Source: Capitulum mitella
Taxonomy: Eukaryota > Arthropoda > Thecostraca > Pollicipedomorpha > Pollicipedidae
Direction of reading: 5' to 3'
Assembly: GCA_030062745.1 (NCBI GenBank)
Contig: CP099849.1
Coordinates: 10,266,144-10,330,143, forward strand
DNA length: 64,000 nt
The position numbers and the translations under genes were made by a program. Below, piece after piece: positions 34,751-46,230 of the stretch. The notes beneath the pieces were generated by a model. It was given only the letters and a program-made list of their open reading frames with translations, searched no databases and had not been told where the DNA came from. How positions within the stretch are numbered: position 1 is the stretch's first letter; every line of letters starts with the position of its first letter.

Positions 34751-34873
34751 GGCTGGACGTTGACAACCGCTGAGGTGTTGAACAACTCGGAGAGGGCCGA
34801 GGTGCAGGTCCAGATGGAGGCGTACCGGGAGCAGGTGCAGCTCCGGCAAAGAAAAATGTCCGCCGCTCTCAAG
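34751..34873 (+). CDS. Exon of PH/coiled-coil gene: coiled coil
   Basis: Acceptor CTGTCTGTCGCACAG, donor CTCAAG/GTAGGT, 41 codons, phase 0 at both ends. It encodes GWTLTTAEVLNNSERAEV then a charged helix (MEAYREQVQLRQRKMSAALK) consistent with a continuing coiled coil. Confidence 0.75.
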
Positions 34874-35169
34874 GTAGGTGCAGGGGCCATGTACTTCCGT
34901 TTCCGCTGTATGTCTTTTGTCAAAAACATCATCGTACTATGTGGTTGGTCAAGACACTAAATCAGTTTTACTGTTTGAAAGCGTATCGAATCCCAAAGAA
35001 CCAAACCGAGTACATTGGGCCATCGGTTCCAGTGAAGCACACTGTGATGTTTGTATTTGCATCGTTGATACAGTTTTAGTCTACTTGCCGCACAAGGCAT
35101 TGCCGAGTGTCGACTCTTCTCACTCATCCACGGCCTCGCGTCTGGGTACAATCGGTGAGGCCGAGCTCC

Positions 35170-35578
35170 TCTTCCGCTACCTTCGGGAGCAGTGGGTGTT
35201 CCAGTTCAATCCAGCTGACGGCGGATCGAGCCAGCATAAGCCAACCTCTCCTAATGCCGACAGGCGCAGCCCATATAACTCCCCTCCTTCTAAGGTCAGC
35301 ACGCACACTGCCAGTGTAAACCACCCTTCTTTCAGCCATAGCAGTCGTAGCCAATGCGATTTACTCCCTTCCGCTGCTGACAAACGACGCTGATGGCGCG
35401 TCACCCCTCCTACTGTACCACGTCTACCCGATGACCATACTGTCCAGCACCGTCAGGCGTAGCGGATGTGATCCAGTCCCCACGAACTGCTGTCAGGTGC
35501 AGCCGATCTAATCAAGTCCTCTCCCGCACTGCTGCCTGAAGCAGTTGATGTGACACAACGGCCTCCGACTGTCGCCAG
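35170..35578 (+). repeat. About 40-bp degenerate array leading into a splice acceptor
   Basis: Units such as ACTGCTGTCAGGTGCAGCCGAT recur at about 39-43-base spacing (anchors near 35453, 35493, 35536, 35575), with weaker copies upstream. Each unit contains a pyrimidine stretch and CAG. The last unit forms the acceptor and first codons of the exon at 35579, so the array resembles a row of decoy 3' splice sites. Confidence 0.7.
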
Positions 35579-35777
35579 GCGCAGCCGATGCAGTCGCGCG
35601 TGGTGAGGACCCTGAGCGGGGCCGGCGGCCAGCCGAGCGGCGAGCAGCAGCGCGAGCTCGAGAAGCGGCTCAGCTCGCTCGAGACCTCCATCCGGCAGAG
35701 CGAGCTGAGCGCGCGCCAGACGGTCACGCAGATCCGCACCCGTCGCCAGAGGCAGCTGCGCACCATGCAGGACCTCG
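35579..35777 (+). CDS. Exon of PH/coiled-coil gene: long coiled coil
   Basis: It ends in phase 1 at donor ACCTCG/GTATGT. The start is set at the acceptor GACTGTCGCCAG; CAG sites at 35585 and 35594 keep the same phase and are alternatives. It encodes SRVVRTLSGAGGQPSG, then a heptad-rich helix (QQRELEKRLSSLETSIRQSE, then RQTVTQIRTRRQRQLRTMQ). Codon use and strict phase agreement with neighbours support coding. Confidence 0.75.
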
Positions 35778-36524
35778 GTATGTCTGTCGTCCGGCGAGAC
35801 TGTGGCGCCACCTGGCGGGCAACGGCGGCGCCACCCAGACGGGAGAGCGGGGAGGGGAGGCCAGGGGACGCGCGGGCAGTGGACATTAACGACGATGTTG
35901 GAGGCACTGAAATTTGCGTGCTCTCAAAACGATAACAAAACTCGTGTGCGATGCAATTTGGCAACTGCTGTATCGCTTATTCTTCTTTTTGTTTGTTCTG
36001 CATTTGTCTATTCCACCTGGTTGTTAACAGGCACGCGCTTCATACGCACAAGCACATCTGAAAACGCCCTTTTTACATGACTGGTGGCAATCTAGTACAC
36101 GATAAGATTCCAATTCGTCGGGCATCTTCGTTTTTCATTGTGTTATTTTGTTCTATCCCGTCCTTTTTCTTCACCTCTCACGCTGTAGGTACAAGTCTGG
36201 AAGCTCACCGCCCCTTCTGATCAATTGTATGGCACTCGAAATCGGAGACAAAATATGCTTTCCCACGCCGGGCTCAGTGGAACTGCTGATTCAAAGTGAA
36301 GTCTGTAAACGAAAGATAGCAACGCGCGGGCCCTGTGGTGCCCATTCGCAAACCCCAGAGACGTCTGCTGTTACATAACCGAGAGCGTTGCGCATAATCG
36401 CACGGACGGTGGTGACATTCAGATCTCGCAATGCCCGTTCGCAAACTTCATCAGTTTTTGATATGACTGCGCGTGAAATGGCACGCACCGGATACACAGT
36501 CAGAAACGATTGCACCAATGCTCA

Positions 36525-36678
36525 GCTGCTGTCGGCAGAGGATCCCAGCAGTAGTGGCAGCGAGAAACCCTTATTGTGTCTACACTGGCGACGGATGTAA
36601 TGAGTGGCCCTCACTGCGTGTGCATACTGTCGGTAGGTGTACTGAGTAACCATCGCTGTCTTTGCATATTGTCGGCAG
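36525..36678 (+). repeat. 42-bp duplication ending at a splice acceptor
   Basis: TGCATACTGTCGGTAGGT at 36621 and TGCATATTGTCGGCAGGT at 36663 are 42 bases apart. A looser CTGCTGTCGGCAG occurs near 36528. The last copy supplies the acceptor of the exon at 36679. Confidence 0.65.
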
Positions 36679-36853
36679 GTATCCCGGCGGCAGGTCTAGC
36701 AGGCGAGTCCGCAGTCCCCGGCCGGCTGTCGTCCCCGTCCACACCTCCGGCGAACGCCTCCTCCAGCTGCGAGGAGACCGCCACGCTGCGCCGTCCCCGC
36801 TCCCTGCACTCGCCCTCCCTCACCCGGAGACGGACCCCGCTAAAGATCATCAG
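36679..36853 (+). CDS. Exon of PH/coiled-coil gene: Ser/Pro-rich linker
   Basis: Acceptor TTGTCGGCAG, two bases completing the split glycine codon, and donor ATCATCAG/GTGAGC in phase 2. It encodes a low-complexity linker (IPAAGLAGESAVPGRLSSPS, then CEETATLRRPRSLHSPSLTR and RRTPLKII), likely disordered with several possible phosphorylation sites. The last 47 bases and the donor are the first unit of the 57-bp array that follows. Confidence 0.7.
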
Positions 36854-37475
36854 GTGAGCAGTGCACTCGCCCTCCCTCACCCGGAGACGGACCCCGCTAA
36901 AGATCATCAGGTGAGCAGTGCACTCGCCCTCCCTCACCCGGAGACGGACCCCGCTAAAGATCATCAGGTGAGCAGTGCACTCGCCCTCCCTCACCCGGAG
37001 ACGGACCCCGCTAAAGATCATCAGGTGAACAGTGCACTCGCCCTCCCTCACCCGGAGACGGACCCCGCTAAAGATCATCAGGTGAACAGTGCACTCGCCC
37101 TTCCTCACCCGGAGACGGACCCCGCTAAAGATCATCAGGTGAGCAGTGCACTCGCCCTCCCTCACCCGGAGACGGACCCCGCTAAAGATCATCAGGTGAA
37201 CAGTGCACTCGCCCTCCCTCACCCGGAGACGGACCCCGCTAAAGATCATCAGGTGAACAGTGCATTCGTCCTCCCTCACCCGGAAACGGACCCCGCTAAA
37301 GACCATCAGGTGAGCAGTGCACTCGCCCTCCCTCACCCGGAGACGGACCCCGCTAAAGATCATCAGGTGAGCAGTGCACTCGCCCTCCCTCACCCGGAGA
37401 CGGACCCCGCTAAAGATCATCAGGTGAACAGTGCACTCATCCCCCCCTCACCCGGAGACAGACCCCACTAAAGAT
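36807..37475 (+). repeat. 57-bp array, about 12 copies, each with exon end and donor
   Basis: The unit holds CTCACCCGGAGACGGACCCC, CTAAAGATCATCAG and GTGAGCAGTGCA. About eleven full copies and one altered copy follow head to tail. The first overlaps the coding exon end, so the rest are intronic copies of coding sequence plus a working-type 5' splice site. Because 57 is 3 x 19, both strands stay open for 269 codons (ALALPHPETDPAKDHQ on +, MIFSGVRLRVREGECT on -); these are not independent genes. Confidence 0.95.
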
Positions 37476-37716
37476 CACCAAGTGAGCGGTACACTCCTCC
37501 GGACATGCCTTTGCTGGTCTCATAAGGTGTGGACAGGTCCAACGGATTTTCAGACAGAAGCTCCGTTGAATCTCAATCGGCATACAGAGTCGAAAACTTC
37601 TGTTTGATCAACAGTTATTCTGACAAGGGCGGAGATAAGTCTTCTCTTATGGTTCATCGATTGCCTGTGTGAGCGTAACGTTCCATTCCACTGAGCATCC
37701 ACGGCGTCGATTTCAG

Positions 37717-37927
37717 TGCGCTGGCCCGGAACAAGCGTCGCTCGGGGGCAGACTGGGAGGAGGCGGTGGCCGATCGGCCGGCCGGTCTCACCCAGCTCAG
37801 GTCACAGGTCAGCGCCGAGGCTCTGCGCGAGATCGCCAGGTTCGAGCGGCTCATGGAGGCGTTCTGGAGCTCCCGCCGCGCAGCCGTGAAGAGACAGTTG
37901 ACACTGACCGGGGAACACTACCTCTGA
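37717..37927 (+). CDS. Terminal exon of PH/coiled-coil gene
   Basis: Acceptor GTCGATTTCAG; one base completes the split serine codon and the frame runs to TGA 37925-37927. It encodes ALARNKRRSGADWEEAVADR, then QLRSQVSAEALREIARFERL and FWSSRRAAVKRQLTLTGEHY, an amphipathic, probably helical C-terminus. Phase agreement across five consecutive introns is the main support for the gene model. Confidence 0.75.
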
Positions 37928-39656
37928 CTCTGGCACGATCTGCCAATGAGCGCACAGTCTGCCGGAACAGCTCTTCCTAAATGCGAAAGCTACCTCTGAC
38001 TTTGACACAAGCTGCCAGTGAAAGTGCAGAACCTCGGAGCAACAGTGACTGTGGAGCTGGCAGGAACATTGCATCTATGTTCCGTCGTGACTGTCAAAAA
38101 GGCTCTGAAGAAAATGGACTATGGTTCTGTTTGGACGTTCCGATATGTGCTTGTGTTTGTTTGAAAGCGGTGTCCATTATTTGTCGCGATGATAAGACCA
38201 AAGGGGCATTAGCGTGATGTCCATCAGGGCACTCATTTGCGCCAAACGTGCTTGAGAATCATTAATACCGCAGATTCTAGCGTGATTTGTTTTTTTGTCG
38301 AATGTTGTGATCTCCTGTTGGAATTGTACGCATTTACATGGTTTCCCGAGCGATATGACACTTCTGTAAAGAAGAATAGTTCCACCCACACTTGCACAGC
38401 GTTCCCGGTAAACCGCATTCGAGTTAATATTCGATGTCGGTCGCTCGTGCACTGCATTTTGCGTTGCAAAGTGCATCTGCGAAGTAAGATGGTCTTGAAT
38501 TTGTCCGGTTAGATGTTCAGTGCTATGGAAATGTTCAGACAATGGTTTAGTATGCTATGCCGGATAGACATGAAAATAATATATAGTTGCACAACTGTGT
38601 TTTCAGAAATTCATGTTATTTGCGTCATCGTTATACGTAGGAATGAATTCATATTTCTAACCGCAAATCACATCAATTTGCAAATCAAATGTGCGTGGAA
38701 AGATTAAAACATGGCAAAATCAAATCACATAAATTCACTTTATGACGAAATGGTTAACACATATTCACTTCGCCTGATGTTCTAGATGCAAGGTTAAGCA
38801 TCCTGTTAATACCATCCGCACTCCAAGAGCAAATTATCGTGCTCCACGAGACCTTTCAAGCCGCACATTGTGCCGACACGCTACGGTATTTGAAACGATG
38901 CCGTGGAGGCTAGTAACAGTTTACGGGAACTGGCTTACCGACCTGCCGTTCAACTGACACCCCCGTCCCTTTCCAACGCTAAATACTCAGCCCATTACCA
39001 GTCACGTGGCTTGGTCTCCCTGAGGAACGGCTTTTGATGTACAGACATACAACTGGTTGCCATGTGTGCATTAACAATGTTGTCCAAGGGATTTGAAATA
39101 CTGAACAAATATTGCAAGTGACGTGACGGGTTGGCAAGTGTTTGATTTCAATTTTTTTATTACCTTTATCTTTATATTATTTTTACCACTTTTAAGACGT
39201 TTTATTTTGTCATTCAAAAGAAATACAAACAGATTATTAAATCACAGTATCCACCGTTGGGAGTGTGTATTATAGCATTTCTTCAGTATTACGATCTGAA
39301 ATTAACCCGGCACCACCTGGTGTGTTTTTGTACCCGCGACCGCCTGGAGGTGTCAAAAAGGGCACCCCCTGTTATCTCAGGATCTAACCGCCCGATATGA
39401 ACCGGTCTACCACCAATCGATAGCCCTGAGTCTTGCAATTCAGAAAATACTATGGCAGCCCCGGTTACGTGACTGATGACGTGACATGCTACGTAAAACG
39501 CATTACACGACGTCGAAAAAACTAACGCCGGTTCTTACAGTATATCGTCAGCAATACCGGTCTTGAAGGCTTCAAATGGGTATCAAACGCGCCGAAATGT
39601 TAAAAAATATCCGGTCGAGGTCAGCCTAGAGCAGGTGAAATACTGGAAATCTTACT
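37928..39656. other. Downstream flank of PH gene, no gene recognised
   Basis: AT-rich sequence with only short frames. It presumably contains the 3' untranslated region; no clear polyadenylation site was fixed. Confidence 0.35.
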
Positions 39657-40893
39657 TTAACCCTCTTCCCGGGGGGCTAGACCGTATGGCCGATTCACGG
39701 AAAGGGGGTGGGCGGATTCGCCCCCCCCCTGAGATCTCGAGAACTATTCGTCCGATTTCATCGTGAAAAAAAACGGCAATCGATTTGCCATGACCTAAAC
39801 TGCATTCTCATAAGAAGACGCTCCCAAAATTTTTAAGCGGTTGGATACAGGAGGCAAAAAATCGAAATAGGGTGTATTTTTGGGCTTCTTATAACTCCAT
39901 TGTTTATGAACCGATTTTGATGAAATTGGCATGAATCGAGAGACTATGAAAGGACATTTTAACATTGATACATACATTTCAAATTTTGAGAAAATTCATA
40001 GGCGTTCAAAGGGTTTTAAAAACAGCATGGTTAGTTTTTCAGCAAACGAACGGACAAAAAAAGTTTAAAACACTTTTTTGGCTTCTGCTAGTCATGTTAT
40101 GCTGAAGAAGTACAAATTGTATCACAATGTTTGTATAATGTTAGCATAGGCGGTGACAGGGACATGGAAAAGGGAACTGTCATGGTGACATGTTTTTCAC
40201 ATCAACCTGTGGCCTTTGACCTTAAATGACCTACATTTAGCATAGACCTACCTAGCGCCACTTGGAATGATGTGGTGTGCTTTTAATAGTATTCATAAAC
40301 TTTTTTAACAATTTGAATTCACTTTATTTCAAAAATTTCATTTTACGGTTATTGTGATATAGGGTACACGCACTGACATTTTAGATCATAGCTCCTTGGC
40401 CCGACCTGATATCAAGCTGAAACGTAGTACATAAATAGAAGGCATCCTTCTACATCATATATATTCCGGGTTAAACGTTTGAAAAAATAGCGACAAAATC
40501 ATTACTATAAAATCAAATTTTGACTTCTGACCCTTGACCTGACCTTGTAAATTGAACTCAGATGGACCAAATTGTATTTGTATGTTGCCCAACTTTTTAG
40601 GTATACATCCGTCCGAGAGTTTTAAGTTACATCTTAAAAACCGCTATTTTTGGCAGCCTTTTTCCTTTTACCCTCAGCATGGCCAAAAATGGCCTGAGAT
40701 GCCTCCCAAATACGTTGCCTGGCTCCGCCCACTGAACAAAACGGAGTTCCGAAATTTTGCCACAGTACGTAAAAATAATACCTAGGAAAAATCACCAAGT
40801 TTCGTGAAGCTGCGTCAAAAACTCTGAAATTGGTGAGCAAAACCCCGAAGGGGGGTGGATTCAGACCTCTCCCGCTGCCGCGAATAGGGTTAA
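39657..40893 (+). mobile_element. TTAA family 1 element, copy 4 (complete)
   Basis: TTAA at 39657-39660 and 40890-40893; ends CCCTCTTCCCGG and CGCGAATAGGG with small changes from the consensus. Direct half-site pairs are present but partly decayed (for example GGCCTTTGACCT near 40203). Confidence 0.9.
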
Positions 40894-41877
40894 ATCCCAA
40901 AGATCGACACTTACTCACAGTCGTTTTTATCCGCGTAACCAAAAGGGCTGAATTGATGCCTTCCATCCAGTTTTGCATTGCCTGCTTTTAATCCAGTCAA
41001 GGTCGGTCTGGGTCAGGTCAGATGAGGTTTCATTACTCTTGCTATCAAAAAGCAATAATTACTCGCTGGGTTTCTTTACTGCGTGAAGTTCAGAACTGAA
41101 ATGACATCTTGTGATAATTAAATCTGCCTTGACTGCTATTCTTCAAGATATTAAACCGTTTTCTCTTCATCGTGTTCAACATTAAACCAGGTCAGAACAG
41201 ACAGCCATTTTTCTTTTACTGACTAAGAAAAATAATTGCTCTATGCAGCTACTGAACGATCTTCCACAGGTAATGTTTTATTTCGTTTCGTTTTGACATC
41301 TACTGAAGACGTAACCTGACATGACCTCCCGTTGCATTCTGCATTCTGAACCTTGCTAAGAGGTGCATATAGATTTGCTTGCCTGGCTTGAACAATGGGG
41401 AAGGTCAGCGACAGCCACTCTTATCACCCACAATGCAACAGTCCAGTTGTCATCATGCATGTGACCTTGCAAGACCTCTAATGTTGTCGCGCCACGGTTC
41501 CGTATCCTTTTGGCGGACCGTGTCCTACGTAAATCCAAATAATCTACGCATTAGATTCGTGAACGTCATGAAAAGGAAAACGAAGAATGTTCACGCCACC
41601 GCCCGATGAGGCAAAAACATGCATGCAATGGTTCATTTATGACGTCATATCACTATGACCTGACCTGGCATGGAAATGGTTTTGATGTCAAAATATGTAA
41701 CATTGATTGGTAAAGAAGTTCTGAAAGTTTGGTTCGGCTAGCTCTAACGGTTCAGAAGTTATTTATGAAAAACCGAGAAACATTATCCATGTGTTAGCCG
41801 GTTTTATGTCCATCCACGTATCGACGCCCAGTTAGTCCATTCCATTCAGGCTGCCCCGACTTCCAGAGCACCAGACC
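40894..41877. other. Intergenic with scattered AGGTCA/TGACCT
   Basis: No gene is supported. Several AGGTCA or TGACCT half-sites (around 41000-41040, 41315-41325, 41655-41670) suggest a very old TTAA-family remnant, but ends cannot be defined. Confidence 0.35.
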
Positions 41878-42262
41878 GGCAATCCTCTGTCCCGGCTGAT
41901 CGGTACCCGGCGGTCCCCTGTCCCGGGTTGATCGGTACCCGGCGATCCCCTGTCCTGGCTGGTCAGTATCCGGCGGTCCCCTGTCCCGGTTGATCGGTAC
42001 CCGGCGGTCCCCTGTCCCGGTTGATCGGTACCCGGAGGTCCCCTGTCCTGGCTGGTCAGTATCCGGCGGACCCCTGTCCCGGTTGATCGGTACCCGGAGG
42101 TCCCCTGTCCTGGCTGGTCAGTATCCGGCGGACCCCTGTCCCCAGTTGATCGGTACCCGGCGGACCCCTGTCCCGGTTGATCGGTACCTGGAGGTCCCCT
42201 GTCTTGGCTGGTCAGTATCCGGCGGTCCCCTGTCCCGGTTGATCGGTACCGGTCGGCCCAGT
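41878..42262. repeat. 31-bp minisatellite, about 12 copies
   Basis: The unit contains GGTCCCCTGTCCCGGTTGAT and CGGTACCCGG. A variant with CCTGGCTGGTCAGTATCCGG alternates, giving a 62-bp higher-order repeat in the middle. The 31-base period rotates through all frames, so the long - frame (DQPGQGTAGYRSTGTG) is a by-product. Confidence 0.95.
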
Positions 42263-42649
42263 GCTGCCGGAGTCTCGGCATCCTGGCCGAGTCGACGCAT
42301 TTGGAGCTGGATCAGCGCTCTGTCTTATGTAAGTGTGTATCTTAAGTATATATTTTGCTTTCTTTGGGTTGTTCAGCGAATCACTTCTTACTCAAGGATG
42401 TATTACAGGTTACAGGAAACCATTAAACCGTTATTTACCTAGTGATAAAAAGTGCGGAATGGCGTGCGATGTAAGATAAGGGCAAAACCTTGAACATGTG
42501 TATTATGTAACCCAGGTATCAGGCAAACAGATGACGTCATTAACAGTTTTTTATCGCCTGAGGTCCATAAGATGTTTTGTTCGTTGGTTGTGAAGCAACG
42601 CATCGCGATAGATCGAAACAGGAAATATTCATAAAGGTTCCGAACTTTT
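42263..42649. other. Intergenic, no gene recognised
   Basis: Short AT-rich stretch between the minisatellite and the LINE fragment. Confidence 0.3.
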
Positions 42650-43225
42650 CACACAGATGGATTCAAGACGGACGCTGGTGTCGGCTGCGCATTTGTTTGC
42701 GGTTCCGCCACTCGGCAGTTTGCTTTGCGGAACCACGCGTCGGTGTACACCTTGACTTGAAACTGACTGCCATTGGTAAGGTACTAAGTTCTGTTGAGAT
42801 CAGTGATAGTGGTTTACAGGTCGTGCATACAGACTTTCTTTTAAGCTTTTTATCGCTGAAACGTTTTAGCCCATGCACCCCATCTCGCTAGATATTTCAA
42901 ATCACATAATAGCGTTTATTCAGGCCGGAAAACAACTGGCGTTTTGCTGGACACCGAGCCATGTTGGAATAGCTGGAAATGAGCGGACTGACGCAGCTGC
43001 AAAGCGCGCCTCACGTGTCTCGCGATCCCAAAGGCGGCTCTTCCAGCCAGAGACCTGTACCCGGCATGCACTGCTTCCTTGCGCAAGAACTGGCAGCATA
43101 GCTGGGACACACATGACTCTGACAAGCTCCAAACTATTAAGCCCCAACTCGGGAAATGGCCATCATGTGCTCGTGGCTCCAGGCGAGAGGAGGTCACGCT
43201 TGCGAATGCCCCGAATCCACTTTCA
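42650..43225 (+). pseudogene. Decayed RNase H domain of a non-LTR retrotransposon
   Basis: This is the RNase H region typical of I/Jockey-type LINEs, split over frames. TDGFKTDAGVGCAFVCGSA opens the fold; VVHTDFLLSF and FCWTPSHVGIAGNERTDAAA give the later strands and the last catalytic aspartate. The position of the second catalytic residue reads LTAIGKVL without the expected glutamate. A following frame keeps LQTIKPQLGKWP and REEVTLANA, the usual sequence after RNase H. Stops and frameshifts show it is dead. No reverse transcriptase is visible upstream, so only the 3' part was inserted or kept. Confidence 0.75.
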
Positions 43226-44179
43226 CCGGGCTAGGATTTCAGACCAACCTCCCCAAGATCCTGAGAACTATAAATCCCACATAAAAAGGAAAAATATCAT
43301 TGGAAAATCCTTTGTAAAACTTAGAAGAAAGCACTTGAATTTCCAAAATCACGTCAACATTAAGGTCATCATAGGTCAGCTTAGGTCAAATTGCCATTGT
43401 GATATTTTTGGGAGAAACCTTTGATAACTAAGGTTTCTAGTTTGGCTCAAAATGGGTTTAACATTAAAAAGGAAGGTCTGATTTACCTAAGTGGGGCGAA
43501 AAGGGAGCACTTGAAATCAACTTGAACCACTTCTGGAAAGCTGTAAAATGAAGGCAAACAATCGTCTTTTTGTAAGGGTCGGAGTCTTGTTTCTTTCTGA
43601 CTGTGTTTTGGTTGGAATGCGTCATCAAATGTGTCTGGTACGCATATGAAGTCCGCAACTGTATTATTTAGTCAAACAAGGTCCACCTCGTTCAAGGTGT
43701 TGGCGCCTGCACGTCGGGCGTTCCTGATGTCTCTCGCAACATGTGCCACACATCATTGATTAGGCACTGTACAGCAAAACATTCTATTCTACATCATGAA
43801 ACCCTGGCCCCAAGTAAGCCACTCAGATACCGGGCGGCGGACACGGCCTCATTGCAGACGCATTTCATTTGGTGGGAATTTCTTTCTGCGACGTCAAGGG
43901 TTGTATTTTGGCGATCAAAAATAAAAGGATTGGGGCAATACAAACGGTATGAAGAAAGGCATGGTTCTTATTATTTGTTGCTGTACAGAGTGTGTTTATC
44001 TTGAAAACAAGCATAATATTTCAAAAGATCAAATCCCAGGTTGACCAAAAGGTCCACCTGGGTCGAGCGGCATTGGGCCACCATTGGGCGAATAAGTTCT
44101 TTCATATGTTAATGTTTCCGAAGCACACGTGACTTACCAATAAACATTCAAAGACTGTAAACCAAACAATGGGACTCGG
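43226..44179. other. Repeat-derived stretch with AGGTCA motifs
   Basis: AAGGTCATCATAGGTCAGC and TTAGGTCAAATTG around 43360-43395 resemble the TTAA families, but ends are not found. No gene is supported. Confidence 0.35.
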
Positions 44180-44645
44180 TTGCGCGTCTGAAAATTCGGT
44201 ATAAAACGTGACTTGGCCTTAGGTTACGGGTTAGGGGATACAGTTACGTGTGCAAAACACCAGCATGTAAGTCCAAGCCTCAAAACCGTCGAACCAGTCA
44301 AAGCCTCAATAACAAACGTAGAAAAAAAAAATCAGCTGACTTAAAGGTTAGCTGGCCTGGAAATTCCTTAAAAAATCGAAACAGCAGAACTGTTTTATTT
44401 ACAATATTCTATTCATTCAATACATTTCGCAAAGCGTTATGCCACGTTCATTTCTCAAAACATGGTCTTACTTGACCTATCCTAGGTCAATGACCTGAAG
44501 TGGCCATGAGTTTAAGAAAGAATGGCATGAAAGGTAGGTGTAGAAATAATGTATCAAAAGGTCATCCAAGTTGTGTATTTCTGTGCCGTTTCATTGTTTG
44601 GCTAGCCTGAAAAAACCAGAGGGGGGTTTCTCATGACCTCCCCCG
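44180..44645 (-). repeat. Diverged relative of TTAA family 2
   Basis: CTTGACCTATCCTAGGTCAATGACC near 44470-44500 and the G-run/C-run edge GAGGGGGGTTTCTCATGACC with CCCCCGCCCAG near 44620 match the internal and terminal parts of family 2, with heavy divergence. Confidence 0.45.
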
Positions 44646-45029
44646 CCCAGCGAAGGCTTCGTTTCAGCCTCTGGAGCTACCATCCGCCGGACCAGGGCTA
44701 GGAAATGCTTGCTGATGCTTTGTACTTCGCAGTGTATCGCACGCCAGTTTCTCGAAATCCTGTTCACGGACGCATTAACAAGTAATGTTTATTGGCCGGA
44801 TGCCAAGTGCTGTTACTATTCGGCACTGCATACGCAGAGCTAGTTGCAGCAGTCTGGCTCATGGGTGTCGATCTGCATTCTTTTGGAGGGGCCGTGGTCC
44901 CTCTACGTGGATCAAAACTGGTTTAGGCCCCTCCATTATTTTCTGCCGGTTTCAAGCGAAACAGGCAATATTAATGAAAGAATGGCCCCAGTAGACAAGA
45001 CATAGGCAGAAAGTATATAATAAAACACG

Positions 45030-46120
45030 ATGTGATCTAAAAAATTAGGAAAGAACAAACCATTCTCGCTTGCTTCACTGCGCGAAGATGCGACGTTGTT
45101 GGCGCCGTCGGTTTCGTCTCTCGTTGTAGAGTATTTAAATGCATCTCAAATAACATTTGTATGAGAGATTCAGGACTTTCGAGAATCGAAGCCGCCACCC
45201 ATCCCTCCCAGACCCAAGCATGGTCCATTCCAACCACACCCGGCATTTCAACATTTTGCCCTGGACCCCGAGAGCAAACTTATGATTCAGGTGACTTGTG
45301 CGAACAACGTTTTTTGCTTCTGAAAACCGCTCACATTTGACGTACATAGGGGTCAGGAAAAAGTTTTCTGGTCAAGCCCAGTTAAATGTGGGGCTGTTAA
45401 GCCCAGTTAAATCTATAGAATGGGTGGCATAACAAATTGGGTCTCTAATTTGGATTCTGTCTAGCGCTTGCGGATCACATTGAATCCGTTCCGTCGTGCG
45501 TTTTCCCAGTAAAATTGTTCGGATTAAATAGTTTCACCCGGATCATTGGCGTATATGATCTGTCTCATGAAATTATGGATCCTAAATGCATCGCTGTCCG
45601 AGCTATTGCTCTACGTTTTTCAAGACTTGAAGAAATGTCATCGGTTCCCCACTGACAAAAGTCCGAAAACATGGCGCCTTCTCGCGCGTGCTGTGACGGA
45701 CACCAGCGTTGGACGGAGATAACTTAATCCTTAGATCGTCAAAAAAGTTGAGCATGTCGTTTGTACAAATTTCGCCGCCATCGGTGCAGCCGTCTGGGCC
45801 TGTGCGTCTGGCTAAAGATCCGGGCACATAAACGTTAGGTATTATTTTGGTATAACAAACAAGCGGTTCACGCTGGCTTCGCTGCGCGAAGAGACGACGC
45901 CGTTGGCCGTTCCGCATCGGCAGTCCACTGCTGTGACCTTCCTGCGTCGTCTTCAGCTGCCAGCTCGTCCTCAGCACCCCTGGCCGCCGCCATTCGTTCT
46001 GCGTTGGCGGAGTGACGCTGACTGCGTCGGACATCAGTCCTCCTGTCGTCGTGAATGCCTGTGCCGCTCGGTCTCAGTGTTCGGTTGCTGCGTGTCGATC
46101 GTCGACGGACGTGCCATCTA
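45030..46120. other. Stretch with a paired CGCTGCGCGAAG repeat, no gene recognised
   Basis: CTTGCTTCACTGCGCGAAGA (45068) and CTGGCTTCGCTGCGCGAAGA (45872) open similar 60-base segments, so the intervening 0.8 kb may lie between two copies of an element end. A 143-codon - frame covers 45603-46034 but shows no recognisable domain. Confidence 0.35.
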
Positions 46121-46136
46121 TCTATCTGTCTGTCCG

Positions 46137-46192
46137 TCTATCTATTTATCCATCCATCCATCCATCCATCCATCCATCCATCCATCCATCCA
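46137..46192. repeat. Tetranucleotide microsatellite (TCCA)n with TCTA/TCTG
   Basis: A TCTATCTATCTG-type run (from about 46117) passes into about 12 copies of CATC/TCCA, then a C-tract. It explains the Ser/Ile/His/Pro-rich frames. Confidence 0.95.
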
Positions 46193-46230
46193 CCCCCCCC
46201 CTTAGCAAAATCCTGGGTACGCCTGTGGTT

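Noticed and set aside
36611..37471. Two 269-codon open frames on opposite strands
   Set aside because: Both result from the 57-bp array (3 x 19 codons). The real coding use is only the exon end at 36853.
41832..42281. 149-codon minus-strand repeat protein
   Set aside because: Produced by the 31-bp minisatellite; the unit is not a multiple of three and the frame rotates.
42573..43424. Host RNase H gene
   Set aside because: Frames are broken and the following KP.LG.W/REEVTLA region is typical of LINE proteins, so it is a retroelement remnant.
45603..46034. 143-codon minus-strand gene
   Set aside because: Lies between two copies of a CTGCGCGAAG repeat, shows no domain, and has no splice or start support.
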